A stretch of DNA of 64,000 nt from Spirillospora albida (GTDB taxonomy: Bacteria; Actinomycetota; Actinomycetes; Streptosporangiales; Streptosporangiaceae), in assembly GCF_000718255.1 (NCBI RefSeq), contig NZ_JOFJ01000004.1, forward strand, positions 248,001 to 312,000. Direction: 5' to 3'. Shown here piece after piece: positions 47,176 to 55,258 of the stretch. Below the pieces are notes generated by a model, which saw nothing but the letters and a program-made list of their open reading frames with translations, made no database searches and had not been told where the DNA came from. The position numbers and the translations under genes were made by a program. Position 1 is the stretch's first letter; every line of letters starts with the position of its first letter.

Positions 47176-48371
47176 AGCACCGCGCGGCCTACTTCGCCTT
47201 CGACCGCTTCCCCTCCGCCAAGGGGTCGGCGGTGCACATCGCCCAGATGGCGGACGAGCTGTTCGACGTGTTCGGCGGCGGGCTCCTCGGCGTCCTCGGC
47301 GGCGGCGACCTGCCCCGCTACCAGCGGGAGGGGACGCGGGAGATCGCGCGGTTCGGCGAGCGGATCCCCAACCTGCTCGACCGGGTCGAGGCGTTCTCCG
47401 CCTGGGTCGCCGCCCATCTGGCCCCGCACCGGGAGACGCTGGAGATCTGCCACGTCCGCGACCCCTGGGGCGCGCTTCCCGCCGTGGCGGCCCCCGGCCG
47501 CGGGTACCGGGTCGTCTACGAGGTCAACGGGCTGCCGTCGATCGAGATGGGGCACACCTGGCCGCTGGCGTCACCGCGCACGCTGGGCAAGATCCGCGAG
47601 CTGGAGCTGTTCTGCCTGGAGCGCAGCGACGCGATCGTGGTCCCGTCGGAGGTCATCGGCGGCAACCTGCGCGGGCTGGGCGTCCCGGCGGAGAAGATCC
47701 ATCTCGTGCCCAACGGCGCGGAGGTCGGCCCGACGCCGCCCCGCCCGCCGGACGCCCCCGACCGCTACATCGTCTACGTCGGCGCCCTGCAACCGTGGCA
47801 GGGCCTCGACGTCCTTCTGCGCGCGTTCGTCCGCCTCCAGGACCTGCCCGGCCTGCGCCTCGTCATCTGCTCGTCGCTGCCCGAGCGGCGCGCGCGCACG
47901 GTGCGGCGGCTCGCGGAACGGCTCGGCGTCGCGGAGCGGATCGACTGGCGGTTCGAGCTGCCCCACGCGGACGTCGCGGCCTGGCTCGCGCACGCCGCCG
48001 TGTCGGTCGCGCCGCTCACCGGGTGCGCGCGGAACCTGGACCAGGGCTGCGCGCCCCTCAAGGTCGTCGAGTCGATGGCGGCGGGCGTGCCGGTCGTCGC
48101 GTCCGACCTTCCGGCGGTGCGGGAGCTGATGACGGACGGGGAGCACGGACGGCTCGTCCCGGCCGACCGCCCGGCGGAGCTGGCGCGGGCCGTACGGATC
48201 CTGCTGGAGTATCCGGAGGCGGCCGCGGCGCTCGGGGCGCGGGGCCGCCGCCGGATCGAGGACGACCTGACCTGGGCGCGGTCGCGGGCCGCGCTGGCCG
48301 ACCTGTACCGGGCGACGGCGTGCCGGGCGGACCGCCCGGCGATTGGTGGTGACACGCATGTTCTGGCGTAG
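47172..48371 (+). CDS. Glycosyltransferase, GT4 family
   Basis: 399 residues in GT-B fold. The N-terminal domain begins YFAFDRFPSAKGSAVHIAQM and the acceptor side is YEVNGLPSIEMG. The C-terminal donor domain has IHLVPNGAEVGPTP, YVGALQPWQGLDVLLRAF and PLKVVESMAAGVPVVASDLP. The acceptor and sugar are unknown. The GTG at 47172 overlaps the epimerase stop by 4 bp. Its end overlaps the next gene by 14 bp. It should act on the cytoplasmic face of the membrane, building a glycan later exported or attached. Confidence 0.9.
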   Translation: MKHRAAYFAFDRFPSAKGSAVHIAQMADELFDVFGGGLLGVLGGGDLPRYQREGTREIARFGERIPNLLDRVEAFSAWVAAHLAPHRETLEICHVRDPWGALPAVAAPGRGYRVVYEVNGLPSIEMGHTWPLASPRTLGKIRELELFCLERSDAIVVPSEVIGGNLRGLGVPAEKIHLVPNGAEVGPTPPRPPDAPDRYIVYVGALQPWQGLDVLLRAFVRLQDLPGLRLVICSSLPERRARTVRRLAERLGVAERIDWRFELPHADVAAWLAHAAVSVAPLTGCARNLDQGCAPLKVVESMAAGVPVVASDLPAVRELMTDGEHGRLVPADRPAELARAVRILLEYPEAAAALGARGRRRIEDDLTWARSRAALADLYRATACRADRPAIGGDTHVLA

Positions 48372-49089
48372 GCAACGGGCGGCCATGGAGCGGTTCCATC
48401 CGCTGCACCGGGCGCTGATCGACCAGCGCGGTTTCACGGTGTCGCTGCGCCGCGACGACTGGGAACCGGTCATCCGCAGCCTGGCCGGGCACGGCCTGGA
48501 GGTGAAGCGGCGCAAGTGGGCGCCGCCGCCCAGGACGGCGACGGTGCTCGTGCCGCTGGTGCGGGTCCTCACCGCCGACATGCGCCCGGAGGGGGTGCTG
48601 TCGGTCGCGGCGGACCTGCGCGGCCCCACGGCACCGGGGAAGGCGACGCCGGAGCAGCAGCTCCCCGTCCGCCATCCGGTCAAGTCCCTGAAGCAGTGGT
48701 TCGTCATCGATCCCTGGCTCCGCATGCGGGCCGAGCTGCGGGACGGAAGCGTCCTGGAGTTCCAGGTCACCGACCGGATCCGGCACCGCAAGCTCCGGAA
48801 GACCAACCCGCGCGGGAAGATCAAGTTCAAGCGGAAGTCGAAGACGGTGCAGCTGGTGCGGGTGATCCGGCACCTGCCGAAGGGCGCCGCCCACCGCCGT
48901 CCGGACACGCCTCCGCCGGCCTGGTTCAGCGTCCGCGTCAAGACCGGCTCCCGGATGGTGATCCGCGCGACCGGCAAGTTCCAGGGCCCCGTCGCCGACC
49001 CGGAGCTGACCAAGGCCATCCTGCAGATGACGACGGAGCCGTTCCGGTGGACGCCTCCCGGGACGATCACTCCGAGGAGGAAGCCGTGA
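48358..49089 (+). CDS. Unrecognised basic protein inside the glycan operon
   Basis: 243 residues from the ATG at 48358 (GGTGGTGA upstream); an in-frame TTG at 48343 is less likely. I do not recognise a family. Visible features: an N-terminus FWRRQRAAMERFHPLHRALI, a strand-rich first part, a strongly basic patch KLRKTNPRGKIKFKRKSKTV (about 160-180) and a Pro-rich C-terminus. There is no membrane helix or signal peptide. It overlaps the glycosyltransferase before it by 14 bp and the zinc-ribbon gene after it by 4 bp, so it is made in step with the glycan enzymes. The basic patch suggests binding to an acidic polymer, membrane lipid or nucleic acid; this is inference. Confidence 0.7.
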   Translation: MFWRRQRAAMERFHPLHRALIDQRGFTVSLRRDDWEPVIRSLAGHGLEVKRRKWAPPPRTATVLVPLVRVLTADMRPEGVLSVAADLRGPTAPGKATPEQQLPVRHPVKSLKQWFVIDPWLRMRAELRDGSVLEFQVTDRIRHRKLRKTNPRGKIKFKRKSKTVQLVRVIRHLPKGAAHRRPDTPPPAWFSVRVKTGSRMVIRATGKFQGPVADPELTKAILQMTTEPFRWTPPGTITPRRKP

Positions 49090-49439
49090 CCCCCTGTACC
49101 GTCACCACCGGGTTCTTCGTGCTCGGCCGCTGCGGGCGCCCGTCCGTCGCGGACTGCCCGCGCTGCCGCCGCCGGGTGTGCGCGGAGCACGCCGATCCGC
49201 AGAGCGGCACCTGCCCCGAGTGCGCCGCCGCCCAGGGCTACGGGTCGGACGACCCGCACGACCCGACGTGGATCGTCCGGTACCGGCGCCGGCACTACGA
49301 GCAGGCGCACGCGTCCTACCAGGGCGGCTGGACCACCTACGACGACTACGATCGGGGCGCGTTCAACCCCGGCGACGACTGGTCGTACGGAAGCGGCGAC
49401 TTCGGGGCGGGCGACGACGGCGGGTTCGTGGACAGCTGA
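49086..49439 (+). CDS. Zinc-ribbon mini-protein with an acidic Gly/Asp tail
   Basis: 117 residues from the GTG at 49086 (GAGGAGGAAGCC before it, 4-bp overlap with the previous gene). Residues 13-43 hold CGRPSVADCPRCRRRVCAEH and then TCPECAA, that is six Cys and one His in a ribbon or RING-like spacing. A WIVRYRRRHYEQAHASYQ helix follows, and the last 40 residues are rich in Asp, Gly, Tyr and Trp (DDYDRGAFNPGDDWSYGSGD). No enzymatic motif. It is embedded between glycosyltransferase genes and starts and ends in overlaps, which argues for a real co-translated protein, perhaps an adaptor. No family recognised. Confidence 0.7.
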   Translation: MTPCTVTTGFFVLGRCGRPSVADCPRCRRRVCAEHADPQSGTCPECAAAQGYGSDDPHDPTWIVRYRRRHYEQAHASYQGGWTTYDDYDRGAFNPGDDWSYGSGDFGAGDDGGFVDS

Positions 49440-50560
49440 TGGACCGCGTCCTGTGGATAACGGAGCACTATCCGCCGAGCCGCGGCGGGATGGCCCAGTC
49501 GTGCGACCGGATCGTGCGGGGGCTTCGCGGCGCCGGGGTCGAGGTGGACGTCGCGCACCTGACGCGGCGGGACCGGCCGTGGCGGGTGGAGCGCGAACAC
49601 GGCGGGCGGCTGCTGACCGCCCCGCTGGGCGACGACCCCGAGCACGCCCTGCGCCGCCTCTGGACCACCGTCACCGCCGAGGGTCCCGCGTCCTACGGCC
49701 ATGTCGCCGGGTTCGGCGGCACGTACTCGATGCTGGCCGCGCCGGTCCTGGCGCGGCTCCTGGACGCGCCCCTCATCACGCTGCTGCGCGGCAACGACAT
49801 CGACGTCGGGGTGTTCTCGCTCCGGCGGCGCGGCGTGCTCGCCGACGCGCTGCGGGCGTCGGCGCGCGTCTGCGTGGTCGCCCGCTCGCACGCCCCGCTC
49901 GTCGCGGCGGTGGCCCCCCGCGCGCCCGTCACGTTCGTGGCGAACAGCGTCGACACCACGCACTGGCGGCTGCTGCCGTCCGAGGAGGCGCAGGGCCGCG
50001 CGTGGCGGGCCGCGAACGTCGAACCCGAGCGGCGCACCATCGGGCTCATCGGGCAGCTCAAGAGCAAGAAGGGCATCGGGTTCTTCCTGGACGCGCTCGC
50101 CGCCTCCGGGCATGTCGAGACGTTCCACCTGGTGCTCATCGGCGAGGTGGAGGACGACGTCACCGCGTGGCTCGCCGCGCGCGACGGCGCCGTCCGGTAC
50201 TCCCGGCTGCCGTTCCTGGACCGGTACGACCTTCCCGCGCGCTACGCGAGCTGCGATCTCGTGGCCCTGCCGTCCTTCTACGACGGGATGCCGAACGTCG
50301 CGCTCGAGGCCGCGGCCCTGGGCGTCCCCCTCCTCGCCTCGGACGCGGGCGGCCTCGCCGACGTCGCCGACGACGCGATCGGGTTCACGTTCCGGGCGGG
50401 CGACGCGCACGGCTGCCGGGAGGCGATCGACCGGGCCGCCCGGGTGGACGACGACGCGCTCGGCAAGCTCGGCGCCGCCGCCGCCGAGCGCATCGCGCGC
50501 GACTTCACACCCGCCGCCGAGACCGCCGGCTACCTGCGGGTCCTCGCCGAGACGCGGTGA
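49439..50560 (+). CDS. Glycosyltransferase, GT4 family (second)
   Basis: 373 residues, full GT-B fold. The N-terminal domain opens VLWITEHYPPSRGGMAQSCD, and ITLLRGNDIDVGVFSLRRRG follows. The donor domain has TIGLIGQLKSKKGIGFFLDA, LVALPSFYDGMPNVALEAAA and GVPLLASDAGGLADV with the conserved Glu. The start overlaps the zinc-ribbon stop by one base (TGATG). The donor sugar is unknown. A perfect DnaA box (49452-49460) lies in the codons for LWI and is probably chance. Confidence 0.9.
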   Translation: MDRVLWITEHYPPSRGGMAQSCDRIVRGLRGAGVEVDVAHLTRRDRPWRVEREHGGRLLTAPLGDDPEHALRRLWTTVTAEGPASYGHVAGFGGTYSMLAAPVLARLLDAPLITLLRGNDIDVGVFSLRRRGVLADALRASARVCVVARSHAPLVAAVAPRAPVTFVANSVDTTHWRLLPSEEAQGRAWRAANVEPERRTIGLIGQLKSKKGIGFFLDALAASGHVETFHLVLIGEVEDDVTAWLAARDGAVRYSRLPFLDRYDLPARYASCDLVALPSFYDGMPNVALEAAALGVPLLASDAGGLADVADDAIGFTFRAGDAHGCREAIDRAARVDDDALGKLGAAAAERIARDFTPAAETAGYLRVLAETR

Positions 50561-51330
50561 CTCGGGACGTGATCGCCTGCTACGCGCGTGGGGGCGGCCT
50601 CGGCCACCTCACCCGGCTCCGCGCCGCCCTGCACACGCTGCGACCGGACGGCGAGGTCGTGATCGTGTCGGACTCGCCGTTCGCCGCGCGCGCCGCGGGC
50701 GGGCTCCCCGTCGTCCCGTCGCTGGACGGCCTGCGTCCGCGCGAGATCGTCGTGGACGCGTTCCCGGCGGGGCTGAAGGGTGAACTGACCCGTCCACCCG
50801 CCGGGACGCGTGTGACGCATCTGGCGCGTTCCCTTCGCTGGGACGCCTACCGCCCGCTGCTGCCCGCCGACCCGCCCCGCTTCGACCGGACGTTCCTCCT
50901 CGAACCCCTCCAGGCCGGGCACGAGTCGTACCTTCGGGCGATGTCGGACGAGGTCGTCCCGCTCACCCTCATCGACCCGCCGGCGGAGCCCCTGGACGTG
51001 CCCGGGTGGCTCATCGTCCACAGCGGGCCGGACGAGGAGACGCGCCAGCTCGTCTCGTACGCGCGCGACATGGCGGCCATGGAGGGCGTGGACCCGCCGC
51101 TGACCCTGATAGCGCCGCGACGGCCGAGCGGCGTCCCGGACGAGGTGGCCCACAGGGACGTGTACCCGGTCGGCCCGCCCGGCCCGCGGGTGGAGCGGAT
51201 CGTCACGGCGGGCGGCTTCAACGCCGTGCGGCAGTACGCGCCCTGGCGGCGCATCCACCGCGTCCTGCCGTTCCCCCGCACCCTGGACGACCAGTTCGCG
51301 CGCGCCGCCCGCGCCAAGGGAACCGCCTAA
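50557..51330 (+). CDS. Compact GT-B-like protein, possible MurG-type glycosyltransferase
   Basis: 257 residues. The start IACYARGGGLGHLTRLRAAL is the nucleotide-sugar transferase loop GGxGHxTR seen in MurG and macrolide transferases, and the end IVTAGGFNAVRQYAPWRRIH with FPRTLDDQFARAARAKG matches the C-terminal acceptor/donor loop and closing helix. The total is about 100 residues shorter than MurG, so it is either a minimal GT-B or has lost part of a lobe. No frameshift is visible. The GTG at 50557 overlaps the GT4 stop by 4 bp; it is the last gene of the operon. Activity is unproven. Confidence 0.7.
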   Translation: MTRDVIACYARGGGLGHLTRLRAALHTLRPDGEVVIVSDSPFAARAAGGLPVVPSLDGLRPREIVVDAFPAGLKGELTRPPAGTRVTHLARSLRWDAYRPLLPADPPRFDRTFLLEPLQAGHESYLRAMSDEVVPLTLIDPPAEPLDVPGWLIVHSGPDEETRQLVSYARDMAAMEGVDPPLTLIAPRRPSGVPDEVAHRDVYPVGPPGPRVERIVTAGGFNAVRQYAPWRRIHRVLPFPRTLDDQFARAARAKGTA

Positions 51331-51336
51331 GTCGGG

Positions 51337-51561
51337 TCAGCGCGCGCGGGCGCCCTCCCGCATCCGGTTGGGGTCGATCTCCCTGCCGGGCCGCCTTCGC
51401 AGGTACTCCGCCTCCATCTGGTTCATCCGGCGCGTGTGCTCGCCGTACGCCTGGTCCGGGGCGTGCCGCAGGGCCTCGAGCCGTGTCTCGTACAGGTGCC
51501 CGAGCTCGCGGAACAGATCCTCGTCGCTGAGCGCACTGGGCGCGACTCCCGTCTCAGTCAT
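51337..51561 (-). CDS. DUF6158 family small protein
   Basis: 74 residues, helical and charged: DEDLFRELGHLYETRLEALR, then GEHTRRMNQMEAEYLRRRPG and a closing NRMREGARAR. This matches a small actinobacterial family of unknown function. The ATG at 51561 has GGAGGGAG 8 bases upstream; a longer frame to 51585 lacks support. It converges with the glycan operon (6 bp between stops). Confidence 0.75.
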   Translation of the reverse strand: MTETGVAPSALSDEDLFRELGHLYETRLEALRHAPDQAYGEHTRRMNQMEAEYLRRRPGREIDPNRMREGARAR

Positions 51562-51624
51562 CTGCCCTACTCCCTCCGGCGGCACTGGCCGGATCGTCCT
51601 GCGCGGTCGATGGCGCGGGGTCCC

Positions 51625-53193
51625 CTACCCGGTGGCCGACCTGTGAACCGCGGGGCAGAACACCGCGAGGGCGCGCGTCCGCTTGCCGATCCGCACGCCC
51701 GCGGGCTGCGACGTCACCTCTCCGTCCCGGGCCAGGCGGAATCCGCCCGCCGGGGCGACGAGCTCCAGCCCGCCCGCCTCCCACGCCCGGTAGCCGGGCG
51801 TTATGTGGAGGTGGCCCACCATGATCGCCGCGAGGGCGCGGAGCCGGGGGGCCCGCCGCCCGGTGGCGATCACCCGGATGTCGAGGCGCCCGTCGTCGAG
51901 GCGCTCCCGCCAGGTCGGCGCGGCGCCCCGGGACCCGTAGACGCAGTTGCCGATGAACGCGAGCCATACCCGGCGGCGCCGCCCGTCCATGACCATCTCG
52001 ACGGGTTCGGAGTGCCGGAGCGTGCGGACGGCCGCCACCATCAGCGCGGGCCATTTCCCGAGCCGGCCCTGGAGGCGCTCCCGCCGCAGGACCAGTTCCG
52101 GGTAGGCGCCGATGCTGGCCGTGTTGAGGAAGACCTCCTCGTCCCCGCCGCTCGCGACGGAGGCGACGTAGCCCACGTCCACGTGCCCGAGGCTCCCCTC
52201 CCGGTACGCGGCGATCGCGTCGGTCGCGGTCTCGACGCCCACCGCACGGGCGAAATGGTCGAACGTCCCACCGGGCAGGACGAGGAGGGGGACGTGCCGG
52301 TCGATCGCGGCGCGCGCGGCCGCGTTCACCGTGCCGTCCCCGCCGACGACCGCGAGGACCTCGGCCCGCTCCGCAGCCTCCGCGAACACCTTGCGGGCGT
52401 CGTTCCCCGGCTCCAGCCGGACGATCTCGGCGGCGGGCAGCTCGCGCTCCAGCGCCACCAGGGCGAGCTCCGTGCCCGCCGGCAGGAGGCTGTCCTCGGA
52501 GGCGCCCGAGCCGGGGTTCACGACCGCCACGACGCCGCGTCCGTCCGGGCTGGTCTCGACCTCCACATCCTGGGCGCGCGGCACGCAGGCCACAGGGGGA
52601 CGCGCGGGCCACACCACGCGCGTGCCCACCGCGGCCAGGGCGCCCAGCCCGAGCCCGGCGAGGACGTCGCCCGGGTAGTGCGCGCCCGTGTACACCCGGG
52701 CGAACGCCACCGCGGCGGCCGTCGCGGCGATCGGGGCGGCCACGGCCCGGGGCGCCTCCAGCGCGACGCCCGTCGCGAACGCCGCGGCGGACGCCGAATG
52801 CCCGGACGGGAAGGCGTGGGACGTCGGCAGCTTCCACCGGATCCGCATCGGCGGCACCAGGTCGACGACCGGCCGCCGGCGCCGGAACGCCTGCTTGCCG
52901 ATGATGTTCACGCCGGGGCTGGCGATCGCGATCGCGACCGCGCCGCGCAGGGCGCCGCGCCGCAGCCGGGCCCGCCGGCTCAGCCCCAGCACCCCCGCCG
53001 TGGTGAACCACAGGACGCCGTGATCGGCGAACCGGGACAGCCGCGGCAGAACGTACTCCAGACCGGGGAGGTGAGCGGCCGCGACCCGGTCGAACGCCCA
53101 CCGGTCGAGCCGGCCGAGGCGCCGCAGGAGCGGGGCCCCACCTTGAGGAGAACGTTCCCACACGGACGGTGACCTTCCATGATTGGCGCGCAT
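51625..53193 (-). CDS. PAP2 phosphatase fused to a diacylglycerol/sphingosine-type lipid kinase
   Basis: 522 residues. The N-terminal half (about 30-215) is a membrane PAP2 domain with KQAFRRRRPVVDLV, SHAFPSGHSASAAAFATG and VYTGAHYPGDVLAG, the three phosphatase motifs. The C-terminal half (about 225-510) is a LCB5/DagK-type kinase with VVAVVNPGSGASEDSLL, VLAVVGGDGTVNAAARAAID and LLVLPGGTFDHFARAVGV. One chain thus holds a lipid phosphatase and a lipid kinase, perhaps cycling polyprenyl or diacylglycerol phosphates. The start is ATG 53193; GTG 53163, with GGAAGG 9 bases upstream, is an alternative. It diverges from the TagG-type permease gene. Confidence 0.88.
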   Translation of the reverse strand: MRANHGRSPSVWERSPQGGAPLLRRLGRLDRWAFDRVAAAHLPGLEYVLPRLSRFADHGVLWFTTAGVLGLSRRARLRRGALRGAVAIAIASPGVNIIGKQAFRRRRPVVDLVPPMRIRWKLPTSHAFPSGHSASAAAFATGVALEAPRAVAAPIAATAAAVAFARVYTGAHYPGDVLAGLGLGALAAVGTRVVWPARPPVACVPRAQDVEVETSPDGRGVVAVVNPGSGASEDSLLPAGTELALVALERELPAAEIVRLEPGNDARKVFAEAAERAEVLAVVGGDGTVNAAARAAIDRHVPLLVLPGGTFDHFARAVGVETATDAIAAYREGSLGHVDVGYVASVASGGDEEVFLNTASIGAYPELVLRRERLQGRLGKWPALMVAAVRTLRHSEPVEMVMDGRRRRVWLAFIGNCVYGSRGAAPTWRERLDDGRLDIRVIATGRRAPRLRALAAIMVGHLHITPGYRAWEAGGLELVAPAGGFRLARDGEVTSQPAGVRIGKRTRALAVFCPAVHRSATG

Positions 53194-53290
53194 GGGCGGG
53201 GTATCCCCAGAGGGGACGACATGATTCCGTAAAGATCTCAAAACGGGGGTCACATGCGGGCGAACGTCACGCGGGGCCTGGGGACTGCAA

Positions 53291-53296
53291 TAGGCT
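53291..53296 (+). promoter_or_regulatory. -10 element of the TagG-type permease gene, leaderless geometry
   Basis: TAGGCT lies 7 bases before the ATG at 53304, with no Shine-Dalgarno between. Confidence 0.5.
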
Positions 53297-53303
53297 TCGC
53301 GAC

Positions 53304-54275
53304 ATGAGTCACCCGGAACGGCTCGGTTCCTCGGGTGGCGAGTCGGTCGGGACGATCGCGGGGCCTCCTCACGTGAGCGAAACGCTGGCCGACTACGCCG
53401 CACGGCATGGGCTGAAGCAGAGCGCCGCGCGTCCTCCCCTGCGCAAGTACATCCAGGACGTATGGGCCCGGCGCAACTTCATCTGGGCGTTCGCGTCCGC
53501 CAAGAACATCTCGATGTACACCGACTCGCGTCTCGGACAGGTCTGGCAGCTGCTGACCCCGATCCTGAACGTCGCGGTCTACTACCTGATCTTCGGTGTG
53601 CTGCTGAACACCAGCCGCGGCATCCCCGACTTCATCCCCTTCCTGGTGACCGGCGTGTTCATGTTCGGCTTCACGCAGCGGTCGATCCAGTCGGGCTCCA
53701 AGTCGGTCGGCGACAACCTGTCGCTGATCCGGGCCCTGTACTTCCCCCGGGCCACGCTGCCGCTGGCCATCGCGGTCGTGGAGCTCCAGCAGCTCCTGAC
53801 GTCGCTGATCGTGCTGATGGCGATCATCTTCGCGTTCGGCGAGCCGCTCACCTTCAACATGCTGCTGTTCCTGCCGATCCTGGTCCTGCAGCTGATGTTC
53901 AACATCGGGGCGAGCCTGGTGGTCGCCCGGCTGGGCGCGTTCAACCGCGACATCACCCAGCTGCTGCCGTTCATCATGCGCACCTGGCTGTACGCCTCCG
54001 GCGTCATCTTCAGCCTGCCGACGCTGATGGGCCCCGGCTCCAAGCTCGCCCAGTACCCCTGGGCCGCGGACCTGCTCCAGATGAACCCCGCGTACGTGTA
54101 CATCGAGCTGAGCCGGCACGTCCTGCTCGGCAAGTACAGCGACTACGTGGAGAACACCCTGAACATGCAGCACGTCGGCCAGCTCTGGCTGTACGCGGTG
54201 ATCTGGTCGGTGGTCGCTCTCGTGGGCGGTTTCCTGTTCTTCTTCCGTGCCGAGGAGCGTTACGGACGTGGCTGA
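53304..54275 (+). CDS. ABC-2 polysaccharide/teichoic acid export permease (TagG/Wzm-like)
   Basis: 323 residues. A cytoplasmic N-terminus of about 60 residues with YIQDVWARRNFIWAFASAKN leads into six membrane helices. Seen are GQVWQLLTPILNVAVYYLIF, FIPFLVTGVFMFGFTQRSI, SLIRALYFPRATLPLAIAVV and ITQLLPFIMRTWLYASGVIF, the marks of the TagG/Wzm/RfbA family. It would move a lipid-linked glycan or teichoic-acid-like polymer across the membrane. It overlaps the ATPase gene by 8 bp. It lies next to the glycosyltransferase operon, which may make the cargo. Confidence 0.92.
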   Translation: MSHPERLGSSGGESVGTIAGPPHVSETLADYAARHGLKQSAARPPLRKYIQDVWARRNFIWAFASAKNISMYTDSRLGQVWQLLTPILNVAVYYLIFGVLLNTSRGIPDFIPFLVTGVFMFGFTQRSIQSGSKSVGDNLSLIRALYFPRATLPLAIAVVELQQLLTSLIVLMAIIFAFGEPLTFNMLLFLPILVLQLMFNIGASLVVARLGAFNRDITQLLPFIMRTWLYASGVIFSLPTLMGPGSKLAQYPWAADLLQMNPAYVYIELSRHVLLGKYSDYVENTLNMQHVGQLWLYAVIWSVVALVGGFLFFFRAEERYGRG

Positions 54276-55059
54276 CACCAAGGTCCGCAAGGCCGTCGAG
54301 ATCGACCCGAACCGCGAGCCCATCGTGGTCGTGGACGACCTGCACATCATCTACCGGGTGTACGGCGCGGGCGGGAAGGGCAACGCCGCCAGCGCGTTCT
54401 CCCGCGTCCTGCGGCGCGAGAGCCGCCCCTCGATGACCGAGGTCCACGCCATCAAGGGCCTGTCGTTCGTCGTCTACCGGGGCGAGGCCGTCGGCATCAT
54501 CGGGACGAACGGCTCCGGCAAGTCGACCCTGCTGAAGGCCATCGCCGGCCTGCTGCCCCCGCACAGCGGCGGCGTCTACACCGACGGCCAGCCGTCCCTG
54601 CTCGGCGTCAACGCGGCCCTCATGAAGGACCTCACGGGCGAGCGCAACATCGTCCTCGGGTGCCTCGCGATGGGCATGACCCCGGCCGAGACCAAGGCGA
54701 AGTACCAGGAGATCGTCGACTTCGCCGGGCTGAAGAAGGGCTTCATCCAGTACCCGATGCGGACGTACTCGTCCGGCATGGGGGCGCGGCTCCGGTTCGC
54801 GATCGCCGCCGCGAAGACCCACGACGTCCTGCTGATCGACGAGGCGCTCGCCACCGGCGACGCCAAGTTCAAGGTCAAGAGCAAGCGGCGGATCGAGGAG
54901 CTGCGCAAGGAGGCGGGCGCGGTCTTCCTCGTCGCCCACCAGCTCGACGTCGTGAAGGAGACCTGCGACCGGGTCATCTGGATCGACGACGGCATGATGC
55001 ACATGGACGGCCCGGCCGACGAGGTCGTCGCCGCCTACATCGAGGCCACCGGCAAGTAG
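54268..55059 (+). CDS. ABC transporter ATP-binding protein for glycan export (TagH/Wzt-like)
   Basis: 263 residues from the GTG at 54268 (GAGGAG upstream, 8-bp overlap with the permease). Walker A is GIIGTNGSGKSTLLKAIAGL, the signature helix reads TYSSGMGARLRFAIAAAKTH as usual in TagH/Wzt, and Walker B is VLLIDEALATGDAKF. There is no C-terminal polymer-binding domain, so chain-length recognition as in Wzt of O9a is not expected. It pairs with the permease. A hairpin terminator follows. Confidence 0.93.
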   Translation: MADTKVRKAVEIDPNREPIVVVDDLHIIYRVYGAGGKGNAASAFSRVLRRESRPSMTEVHAIKGLSFVVYRGEAVGIIGTNGSGKSTLLKAIAGLLPPHSGGVYTDGQPSLLGVNAALMKDLTGERNIVLGCLAMGMTPAETKAKYQEIVDFAGLKKGFIQYPMRTYSSGMGARLRFAIAAAKTHDVLLIDEALATGDAKFKVKSKRRIEELRKEAGAVFLVAHQLDVVKETCDRVIWIDDGMMHMDGPADEVVAAYIEATGK

Positions 55060-55088
55060 TTCCCCGGCCCGGTGATCCCGGGCCGACC

Positions 55089-55123
55089 GACGACCGTGGC
55101 GCCCCCGTGGCGCCGCGGTCGTC
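55089..55123 (+). terminator. 15-bp stem-loop after the glycan exporter
   Basis: GACGACCGTGGCGCC (55089-55103) and GGCGCCGCGGTCGTC (55109-55123) pair with a single G-U and a 5-base loop, 30 bp past the ATPase stop. Confidence 0.7.
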
Positions 55124-55258
55124 TCGCGTTGTACCCCGCTGTGACCTCCTTCGCCCGGAGTTGCGGATGAGGTTGGTGTTACCCCGCAGGCTCTGGGTGG
55201 GCCGCGTCCCCCGATCTACCGTCGTAGGTGACCCCTTCATCGGCGAGGGAGAGCTCCC

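Noticed and set aside
49452..49460. Perfect DnaA box TGTGGATAA
   Set aside because: It lies inside codons of a glycosyltransferase and stands alone, so chance is the simplest explanation.
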